Part shown: positions 8,511 to 15,076 of the stretch, piece after piece
Layout: each line of letters opens with the position of its first letter
Position numbering within the stretch: the stretch's first letter is position 1
DNA from: Bog-756 sp963741055
GTDB lineage: Bacteria; Actinomycetota; Acidimicrobiia; Acidimicrobiales; RAAP-2
DNA: 64,000 nucleotides
Assembly (NCBI GenBank): GCA_963741055.1
Contig: CAVUGU010000005.1
Coordinates: forward strand, 62,001 to 126,000
Direction: 5' to 3'
The notes under the pieces: model-generated
Databases searched by the model: none
What the model saw: only the letters and a program-made list of their open reading frames with translations
What the model was told of the DNA's origin: nothing
Made by a program: the position numbers and the translations under genes

Positions 8511-9170
8511 ATGAACCCCAAAGCCGCAGGAGCGGCCGAGTCGGCGGGCGTGGACTTGAAGTTCGAAGTGGCGGTCATCCCGGTTGCCGACGTCGATCGC
8601 TCCAAGGACTTCTACGAGAAGCTCGGGTGGCGGCTCGACGCCGACCTCTCCTTCGACAACGGATTCCGCGTGGTGCAGTTCACCCCGCCGGGGTCAGGCT
8701 GCTCGGTGCAGTTCGGAACCAAGATCACCGGTGCCACCCCGGGTTCCGCGAGCGGTCTCTACCTCGTCGTGTCCGACATCGAGGCGGCCCGCCAGGAGTT
8801 GCTCGAACGGGGCGCAGCGGTCAGCGAGGTGTTCCATGCGGGCGCCCCGGGTGCCCAGTTCCAACCGGATGGCACCGGCCGAGTGAGCGGACCTGCAAAG
8901 GATCACGCCAGCTACATGACCTTCGTCACGTTTGCCGACCCGGACGGCAACGTGTGGCTGCTTCAGGAGATCACCGACCGGTTGCCCGGTCGAATCGACT
9001 CGGGCGTGGCGTCGTTCTCCTCCACGAGTGACCTCGCGAGCGCGCTCCGCCGCGCCGAGTCCGTCCACGCCGCACACGAGAAGCGAACCGGCACGGCAGA
9101 CACCAACTGGCCCGACTGGTACGCCGACTACATGGTGCGCGAGCAGTCCGGGGCGGAGCTCCCCTCATGA
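8511..9170 (+). CDS. VOC (glyoxalase/bleomycin resistance) family protein
   Basis: Predicted 219-residue metal-dependent VOC-fold protein. Segments VAVIPVADVDRSKDFYEKLGW, GLYLVVSDIEAARQELLERGA and FADPDGNVWLLQEI are the paired beta-alpha-beta units expected for the family. A C-terminal extension of about 50 residues has a WPDWYADYMVREQ segment often seen in actinobacterial members. The ATG at 8511 is the first good start, although a GAAGGAGG sequence sits about 20 nt upstream, too far to be its ribosome site. The stop overlaps the next gene's ATG (ATGA). Confidence 0.82.
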   Translation: MNPKAAGAAESAGVDLKFEVAVIPVADVDRSKDFYEKLGWRLDADLSFDNGFRVVQFTPPGSGCSVQFGTKITGATPGSASGLYLVVSDIEAARQELLERGAAVSEVFHAGAPGAQFQPDGTGRVSGPAKDHASYMTFVTFADPDGNVWLLQEITDRLPGRIDSGVASFSSTSDLASALRRAESVHAAHEKRTGTADTNWPDWYADYMVREQSGAELPS

Positions 9171-10547
9171 GCGACTACGACGTGATCGTCCTCGGTGGTG
9201 GTGCTCCCGGAGAGCACTGTGCGGCAGCGTTGGCGGCGCGAGGCGAAGCGGGTTGCCCTCGTCGAGCACCAGTTGGTGGGAGGTGAGTGCTCCTACTGGG
9301 CGTGCATCCCGTCGAAATCCCTTCTTCGCCCTGGTGAGGCGGTGCACGGTGCACGCGAGGCCGCTGCGACCGCGCAAGTGGATGTGAAAGCCGCGCTGGA
9401 GTGGCGAGACTTCATGGTCTCCAATTACTCCGACACCGGTCAGGAGCACTGGCTGGCCGACCGCGGCATCGCACTGCTCCGCGGGACGGGCCGGCTTGCC
9501 GGCCCCGGTGTGGTTGACGTCGACGGCGTACAGCACACCGCCGACCACATCGTCTTGGCGACTGGTTCGGAGCCGTTCGTCCCTCCGATTCCCGGGCTCC
9601 GCGAGCTCGAGGGCGTCTGGGGCACTCGAGAGGCAACGAGCATGAAGGCCGTGCCACGGCGACTGCTCGTCCTGGGTGGCGGAGCAGCAGGTGTCGAGAT
9701 CGCGCAGATCGTGAAGCGGCTCGGCGGCGAAGCCGTCGTCGTCGAGGGTGCCGATCGGGTCCTTTCCCGCGAGGCGGCGCCGCTCGGCGAGGCGCTCGGA
9801 GAGGCGCTCCGCCAAGACGGCGTCGAACTGATGCTCGGAATGAAGGTCGTTGGAGCGGAGCGGAGTGGAGACCAGTTCGTCCTGAAATTCGAGGACAGGA
9901 CGGAAGCCGAGGGGGAACAGCTGCTCGTGGCGACCGGCCGCCGCCCGCGGGTCGAAGGGATCGGTCTGGAGACGGTCGGGATCGAGGCCAATCCGAAAGG
10001 AATTCGTGTCGACGAGTACCTGAACGCCGGCAAAGGAGTATGGGCGATCGGGGACGTCACCGGGATCTGGCCGCTGACGCATGTCGGGGAGTACGAGGGT
10101 GACGTCGTCGCGGCGAACATCGCCGGTGATCCACATCCGGCGAACTACGACGCCGTTCCCCGGGTCACCTACACCGATCCGCAGGCGGCGGCCGTCGGGG
10201 CGACGGAGGCGAGGTACAGCGCCACCGCACCACTGTCAGAGGTACCGAAGACCGCGACCTACACGCACGCCTACGCCGAATCGAACGGGTTCCTGACGCT
10301 GCTCAGCGACGGGGTGCGGTTGACCGGTGCCTACGCGCTCGGACCGGAGGCCGGCGAATGGCTCCAGCAGGCCACCCTCGCGATTCGTGCACAGGTCCCG
10401 ATTGCGGTGCTGAACGACACCATTCAGCCCTTCCCCAGCTTTTCGGGAATCTACGACGCGGCGGTGAAGACGCTCGCCATGTCGATCGCCGAAATGCCAC
10501 AACCTGTCAGACCGATGGACCCGCAGATGGCGAGACCGTCAGGCTGA
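9167..10547 (+). CDS. FAD-dependent pyridine nucleotide-disulfide oxidoreductase (one frameshift as sequenced)
   Basis: Class I flavoprotein disulfide reductase, related to lipoamide dehydrogenase and mercuric reductase. The ATG at 9167 starts DYDVIVLGGGAPGEHCAAALA (FAD site). A break near 9243 is repaired by deleting one base to give AARGKRVALVE. The redox pair is in GGECSYWACIPSK, the NAD(P) site is LLVLGGGAAGVEIA, and GVWAIGDVTG is the second FAD motif. The C-terminus lacks the usual His-x4-Glu catalytic pair (it reads DTIQPFPSFS), so it may use another proton donor or a different acceptor. It is coupled to the VOC gene. Confidence 0.82.
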
Positions 10548-10618
10548 GGGCCGAAGCACGACGTGACACCTGAGCCAGCTCGTGCCGGGCAGAGCCTCGC
10601 CTGCAAGGACGCACGACT

Positions 10619-10984
10619 TCAGGGCTGTCCGTTCGTTGCGTGTTGGGCGTAGCGTGACGCCAACTGCCTCGAGATCCCCCACCGTCGACCCAGATCGCTG
10701 ATGGACGTCCCGTTCTGCTGGGCGAGCACGAACAGGATCGAACGGGTCCGATGACGGCAGGCGCCCGCCGCCTCCATGGCGCTCTCGACCGAGCCGAGTA
10801 GTTCGGAAGGTCGGGACTCACCGACGATCGAGGCAAGACACTCTCCGTTGTGCACTCGTTCGAGCACGTCGCTGATGGCCTCCTCCGACTTGATCAGCTC
10901 GTCCCGTGCCCTGCCGAGTGCACCGAGGAGATCCTCCAAGCTCTCGACCGCTGCCCTCTCCAGCTTCGTCATGGCCGAGAGCAT
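10619..10984 (-). CDS. small helix-turn-helix protein, copy 1
   Basis: Predicted 121-residue protein of unknown function. The N-terminal two thirds is helical and Glu/Arg-rich. The end GTSISDLGRRWGISRQLASRYAQHA looks like a helix-turn-helix. It is a paralogue of the protein at 12176-12547, which ends NSTVEMARVWGVRRQIASRYVHEA. Both are read leftward and sit divergently upstream of a TetR gene. The ATG at 10984 is preferred by alignment with the paralogue, because longer in-frame sequence upstream has no counterpart. Confidence 0.6.
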   Translation of the reverse strand: MLSAMTKLERAAVESLEDLLGALGRARDELIKSEEAISDVLERVHNGECLASIVGESRPSELLGSVESAMEAAGACRHRTRSILFVLAQQNGTSISDLGRRWGISRQLASRYAQHATNGQP

Positions 10985-11320
10985 CCCAGACGAGCCGCCT
11001 TCACAGGCGGATTCCGTCGGTGTCGACACGAGACCTGACAGCGACGTCGCGCCGCGTCCTTCCTTCCAACCGAAAGCTGGCGCGCTGTCCCAGGGTGAAG
11101 CGCTGGAGGGGGGGATCGAGCCTTCGGTCCCCGGGACAGGCAAGGCGGTCTCTTGCTCCGCCTGCCCCTCACCCTAGAGGGGTGCGCCTCCGAGCCGAAC
11201 GCCTCGACCCGTGGTGGCATCCGTCACGCCGACGCCGCCAGGAAATACCGTACGAAACGATGAGTTCAGCGGCCGACCATCTTCCTCGTCATCGTCGAAT
11301 GCCTCCGGGAACGCCGACCC

Positions 11321-11362
11321 GTGTCGTGCCCCTCACGATCCGCCGATGAGGGGACACGACAC
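11321..11362. repeat. inverted repeat hairpin, copy 1
   Basis: Two 15-bp arms, GTGTCGTGCCCCTCA and its complement interrupted by one extra A, flank an 11-nt loop CGATCCGCCGA. The same arms and loop recur at 12699-12734 at almost the same distance from the second TetR start. It could be a regulatory site or a terminator-like structure. Confidence 0.6.
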
Positions 11363-11400
11363 GGCTCAGCAGCCGGTTCCCGTCCTTCCCGCCAGCTCAA

Positions 11401-11458
11401 TGTCATAGCCCTCTGACACAAGATCTCGGTAGTCTGACACGGAGTCGATTTTTGTCAA
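11401..11458. promoter_or_regulatory. probable TetR operator/promoter, copy 1
   Basis: Palindrome TGTCA-N8-TGACA at 11401-11418, a further TGACAC at 11435-11440 spaced 21 nt from the first, and TTGTCAA at 11452-11458. The identical arrangement precedes TetR copy 2. The palindrome size and position just upstream of the TetR gene fit an autoregulatory operator. Confidence 0.6.
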
Positions 11459-11479
11459 GTGGGACGTCCGCGAGGTGCC

Positions 11480-12145
11480 ATGGCAGGAGACGAGGGAAAT
11501 GGGGTGGCGAGCCTTGCAGATGAGAAACGCCAGCTCACCGAGACACGGATCCTCCGAGCCGCCGTGGCGGCAATGGCCCTACGCGGCTTCTCCGCCACCG
11601 TCGACGAGATCGCGGGCCTTGCCGGCGTCAGCGCTCGAACCATCTACCGCTACTTCGGCACGCACGACGAGCTCATCGCCGCAGGAATCCGGGAGGGCCT
11701 GAGCGCAGCCGGGCAGCCGATCTCGGGACTGCCGTCGGTCAAGGAGGATCTCGACGGATGGATCGACCGGATTGCCCTCGAGGCGCACGTGAGAAACGCC
11801 ACGATCATCGGGGCAGCCTTCTGGGACGTACTCGGACCCAATCCGTCGGCATCGAAGGAGATCGAAGCGGCGAGAGCGCTCCGACGGCCGGCTCGGATCG
11901 AGTGGATGAACTATCTCGCCGGCATCGCCTGGACGATTGCCGGAGGGAAGGGACAACCGCCTCGCTCTGTGGTCACCACCTTCGCGCTGGCTCTCTCGGC
12001 GTTCACCTCTCACGCCTTGGCCGCCGATTTCGACTACGGACCCGAGCAGACCGCCCGATTCGCGTCGGCGATGATCAAGGAGCATCTCACTGCGACCATC
12101 GGAGCACAGCGCGGATCTGCCTCGCAGAAGAAAGGTTCGGCGTAG
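11480..12145 (+). CDS. TetR/AcrR family regulator, copy 1
   Basis: DNA-binding regulator of 221 residues. The N-terminal helix-turn-helix is RILRAAVAAMALRGFSATVDEIAGLAGVSARTIYRYFGTHDELIAAGI (in blocks around TVDEIAGLAGV), and the C-terminal part is a helical ligand domain ending near FDYGPEQTARFASAMI. The ATG at 11480 is chosen because it aligns with the start of the paralogue at 12860. A GTG at 11459 is in frame. The ligand is unknown. The gene is divergent from HTH copy 1 across a shared regulatory region. Confidence 0.88.
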   Translation: MAGDEGNGVASLADEKRQLTETRILRAAVAAMALRGFSATVDEIAGLAGVSARTIYRYFGTHDELIAAGIREGLSAAGQPISGLPSVKEDLDGWIDRIALEAHVRNATIIGAAFWDVLGPNPSASKEIEAARALRRPARIEWMNYLAGIAWTIAGGKGQPPRSVVTTFALALSAFTSHALAADFDYGPEQTARFASAMIKEHLTATIGAQRGSASQKKGSA

Positions 12146-12146
12146 T

Positions 12147-12161
12147 CCACGGAGCCCGTGG
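12147..12161. terminator. short hairpin between convergent TetR 1 and HTH 2
   Basis: CCACGG / CCGTGG stem of 6 bp with a 3-nt loop directly after the TetR stop. This is a weak terminator candidate. Confidence 0.25.
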
Positions 12162-12175
12162 CGCAGCGGCTTCGC

Positions 12176-12547
12176 CTACCCGCTCTCCGAGGCGCTCATC
12201 GCCTCGTGCACGTAGCGCGAAGCGATCTGGCGCCGGACACCCCAGACTCTGGCCATCTCGACCGTCGAATTGCCACGTTCGAGCGCAAGTGAGAACACCT
12301 TCCTCCGGGATTCGCGTCGAATTTCGTTCACCCTCTCCAGCGCATCGGCGAGCCGTTCCGCTTCGACGTGCGGCCGGATGTCGAAGACGAACTCCTCCAT
12401 GGTGGTGCATCCGTCGTCGAGGCTGGTGATCGCCTGACGCAACGACCGCTCGATGCGCAGCATCTCGGCCCGCGCGATCACCAGCGCGGTGATCAGCGCG
12501 TCGACGGACTCGCTCGACTCTTGCTCCATCTCCGCCGACCTCGACAT
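12176..12547 (-). CDS. small helix-turn-helix protein, copy 2
   Basis: Predicted 123-residue paralogue of the protein at 10619-10984. It shares the helical N-terminal region and the end NSTVEMARVWGVRRQIASRYVHEA, which looks like a DNA-binding helix-turn-helix. Function is unknown. It faces the TetR copy 1 stop and is divergent from TetR copy 2. The ATG at 12547 is the only start matching the paralogue length. Confidence 0.6.
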   Translation of the reverse strand: MSRSAEMEQESSESVDALITALVIARAEMLRIERSLRQAITSLDDGCTTMEEFVFDIRPHVEAERLADALERVNEIRRESRRKVFSLALERGNSTVEMARVWGVRRQIASRYVHEAMSASESG

Positions 12548-12698
12548 GGGTTCGGGAACCCGGTCGACAGATCGACCAGGCGGAGTGTGCCGACCCCGGG
12601 TCAAGGGAGGCCTTCGTAGGGTGCGACCACCCTCGACCCGGGGCGGCCCTGGGGGCTGGTTCCGCGCAGGGGGGTAGGTGCAGGAGAGCCAGCCTGCG

Positions 12699-12734
12699 TC
12701 GTGCCCCTCACGATCCGCCGAGTGAGGGGCACGA
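12699..12734. repeat. inverted repeat hairpin, copy 2
   Basis: Perfect 12-bp arms TCGTGCCCCTCA / TGAGGGGCACGA around the loop CGATCCGCCGAG. It matches the element at 11321-11362 in arm and loop sequence. Confidence 0.6.
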
Positions 12735-12779
12735 CACGCTTCTTCCGCCATTGATCCGCCACTTCCGCCTAGTGAAATG

Positions 12780-12837
12780 TGTCACATCGTTCTGACACGA
12801 TACTTGGCTAGTGTGACACGGGTTGGACGTTTGTCAA
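12780..12837. promoter_or_regulatory. probable TetR operator/promoter, copy 2
   Basis: TGTCA-N8-TGACA at 12780-12797, TGACAC again at 12814-12819 (21-nt spacing), and TTGTCAA at 12831-12837. Box order and spacing are the same as at 11401-11458, while the spacer sequence differs. That is the pattern expected for a conserved protein-binding site. Confidence 0.62.
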
Positions 12838-12859
12838 GTGGGAACCTGCGCGAGGTGTC

Positions 12860-13532
12860 ATGGCGGGAGCCGACGGCCACGGGGTGCCGAGCCTTGCGGC
12901 CGAGAAACGCCAGCTCACTGAGAGACGCATCCGGCGAGCCGCCATGGAGGTCATGGCGCTTCGTGGCTTCTCCGCCACGGTCGACGAGATCGCCGATTCG
13001 GCCGGAGTCAGTTCCCGGACCATCTACCGCTACTTCGCCACCCACGACCAGCTCATCGCGGCAGGCATCGAGGAAGGTCTCCAGGCGGCCGGGCAGCCGA
13101 TACCCGGATCACCATCGGTCGGTGACGATTTCGACGGGTGGCTGGAGCGCATCGCGCTCGAGGCGCACACCAAGAACGCCACAGTCGTCGGGGCGGCGTT
13201 CTGGGACGTGCTCGGACCCGCTCCGTCGGAGTCGAAAGAGATCGAGGCCGCGAGAGCACTCCGACGTCCCGACCAGGATGAAGTGGATGAACCGACTCTC
13301 GGGCATCGCGTGGACCGCCGCCGGCGGAGCGGGAGATCCGCCGCCGGAGGTGGTGACGAACTTCGCACTGGTGCTCTCGGCGTTCACCTATCACGCCTTG
13401 GCCGCTGACTTCGACTACGGCCCCGAGGAGACCGCCCGATTCGCCGCCGCGATGATAAGGGAACGGTTGCGTACCGCGGTCGAGGCCCAGGCTCGAGCGG
13501 CAGACCGCGGCCCGAGGGGCCTTCGGTCCTAG
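12860..13532 (+). CDS. TetR/AcrR family regulator, copy 2 (one frameshift as sequenced)
   Basis: Paralogue of the regulator at 11480-12145, closely similar along its length. The helix-turn-helix ATVDEIADSAGVSSRTIYRYF is intact. Near 13273 the frame breaks. Compared directly with copy 1 (RRPARIEWMN) the sequence has exactly one extra base, and removing it gives RRPARMKWMN and the conserved end FDYGPEETARFAAAMI. The 673-nt span is one over a multiple of three. The extra base could be an error or a real inactivation of one duplicate. Confidence 0.8.
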
Positions 13533-13698
13533 AGGACTCGGCTCCCGCGGTCGGCTCCGCGACGAATGCCGTCACCTTCGCGTCGATGAACTGACCGCGG
13601 GCGGCTACGACCAGGGCAGGGTCGCGCGCGGTGGCGAGTTCGATCACGTCAGACTATTCGGCGCCACCGGCCGAGGAGATGGCCCGTCGTCGGATGAC

Positions 13699-14442
13699 TC
13701 AGTCGGGAAGCATCGCCCCGAAGAGATCGGCGAGTGCCAGCCAGTGACGAGCCGCGGCGTCCGGGTCGTAGGTCTGGTTGTCGGGAACCGCGAAGCCGTG
13801 GAGAGCGGGATAGACCTCGATCACGTGGTCGACGCCGGCCTCGCTCAGGACCTTCTCGAGCAGCGCGGCCTGTTCGGGCGGGAACGTGGGGTCGTCCCTC
13901 GCGGCGGCGACGTACACCCGACCCGTGATCCGGTCGACGATCCGATGCGGGCTCTCCGGGCTGTCTCCGGCGAGATGCCCGCCATGGAACGATGCCGCCG
14001 CGACGATTCGGTCCGGGTGGGATGCGGCGGCGACGAGCGAGAGCCGGCCGCCCAGGCAGTAGCCGGTCGTGCCGATGTTGGTTCCTGCCACCTCCGGCCG
14101 TCCGGACAAGAAGTCGAGGAACGCCGCGGTATCACTCGCCACCGCCGCCTGGGTGAGGCTGCCGGCCATCGCCATTATCCGTGTCCGTTCGTCCGGATCG
14201 GTGAACGCGGTCTCGACCCGGAAGGGCTCGTACCTGCCGTACCGGTAGTACATCTCCGGCAGGAGTGTGACGTAGCCCATGCCGGCGAGCTGCTCCGCCA
14301 TCTCGACCATCGCCGGTCGCACCCCACCGGCGTCCATGAACAGGATCACTGCCGGCCACGGGCCGTCTCCAGCCGGTGTGATCAAGACCGACGGCGCGAC
14401 ACCGTCAGGGGTCGACAGGTCGACGTCGGTTCGCTGAGTCAT
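13699..14442 (-). CDS. dienelactone hydrolase family protein
   Basis: Alpha/beta hydrolase of 247 residues. The nucleophile Cys sits in GTTGYCLGGRLS, the acid is in AAARDDPTFPP and the His is in PALHGFAVPD, the Cys-Asp-His triad of the dienelactone hydrolase family. The N-terminus PAVILFMDAGGVRPAM contains the oxyanion region. Such enzymes open lactone rings in chloroaromatic catabolism, but many members have unknown substrates. There is no operon partner, since the neighbour downstream ends 166 nt away and the upstream zinc-ribbon gene is 77 nt away. Confidence 0.85.
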   Translation of the reverse strand: MTQRTDVDLSTPDGVAPSVLITPAGDGPWPAVILFMDAGGVRPAMVEMAEQLAGMGYVTLLPEMYYRYGRYEPFRVETAFTDPDERTRIMAMAGSLTQAAVASDTAAFLDFLSGRPEVAGTNIGTTGYCLGGRLSLVAAASHPDRIVAAASFHGGHLAGDSPESPHRIVDRITGRVYVAAARDDPTFPPEQAALLEKVLSEAGVDHVIEVYPALHGFAVPDNQTYDPDAAARHWLALADLFGAMLPD

Positions 14443-14519
14443 GCTGCTCCCTCTCGAGGCGTACGCACATCATGCCGAATGAGCCAGCGACGTACTGCTG
14501 ACCTCGGTGAGAGCCGGGC

Positions 14520-14741
14520 TCAGGAGGTTTGTCGCCGCCCCTCGGAGGTCGCGCAGCTCGCGCAGATGATCTGAGTCTTCTCGTCAACGACCGGAATGCC
14601 GACGAAAGGGTCGATCCGCTCGGCCAGGATGAGGCTCCTGCACCGTTGGCACCTGGTCTCGAGCACGACCTTGTCGAGCGCCGTGCCGGCTCGTGGTGTG
14701 CGCCGTCCCTGGTTCCCCTGGGGTCCGGATGCGTCGTACAT
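14520..14741 (-). CDS. small zinc-ribbon-like protein
   Basis: Predicted 73-residue protein with two cysteine pairs, RCQRC and ICASC, separated by about 27 residues, which suggests one zinc ribbon. The pattern RCQRCRSLILAERIDPFVGIPVV is otherwise unfamiliar. The ATG at 14741 is preferred because GAGAGGGG lies about 8 nt upstream. A longer in-frame reading is possible but lacks a ribosome site. Function unknown. Confidence 0.5.
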   Translation of the reverse strand: MYDASGPQGNQGRRTPRAGTALDKVVLETRCQRCRSLILAERIDPFVGIPVVDEKTQIICASCATSEGRRQTS

Positions 14742-15076
14742 GGTTCTGCCCCTCTCGCCGTCGTTCTCGGACACCCAGACCGAGCCGCCCTTCCGGGGCA
14801 CGTCGGCCGCGCGACGAGACCCAGGTGGCCCAGATGCCGAGATGTGATCACCCAGGGGCAAGCGCGGCGCGGTACAGCTCTCGACTGGCCCACCCCTGGG
14901 CGATTGGATGCCCCTCGCAATGCCCCTCACTGCACCCTCGACAGGGAGCCGGACGACCGGCGCCCTGCTCCACCTGCCTCGGGCCTTCAAAAGGGTACCG
15001 GGAGGGCAAGCAAATGTCAGCGCAGGTGACCGGAATTCTTATGAATCCCGAAGACCGGTTCGGAACGAGAAGCGGC
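14742..15076. other. intergenic region
   Basis: This 335-nt stretch between the zinc-ribbon gene and the end of the large fusion gene shows no supported gene. It contains the inverted repeat CCCAGGGG (14851-14858) / CCCCTGGG (14893-14900) with a long loop, and presumably the promoter of the zinc-ribbon gene. Confidence 0.4.

Larger units (their letters stand above)
10985..11479. other. divergent intergenic region 1
   Basis: This 495-nt gap between HTH copy 1 and TetR copy 1 shows no convincing gene. It holds a long hairpin repeat (11321-11362) and operator-like TGTCA/TGACA boxes (11401-11458), both also found in the second module. Confidence 0.6.
12548..12859. other. divergent intergenic region 2
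   Basis: This 312-nt gap between HTH copy 2 and TetR copy 2 has no convincing gene. It carries the second copies of the hairpin repeat and of the TGTCA/TGACA operator array. Confidence 0.6.

Noticed and set aside
13384..13647. Reverse ORF of 87 codons starting GTG at 13647 with a plausible N-terminus
   Set aside because: The first 35 residues look protein-like but the rest overlaps the end of TetR copy 2 and is Arg/Pro-rich. No ribosome site or homology is evident.
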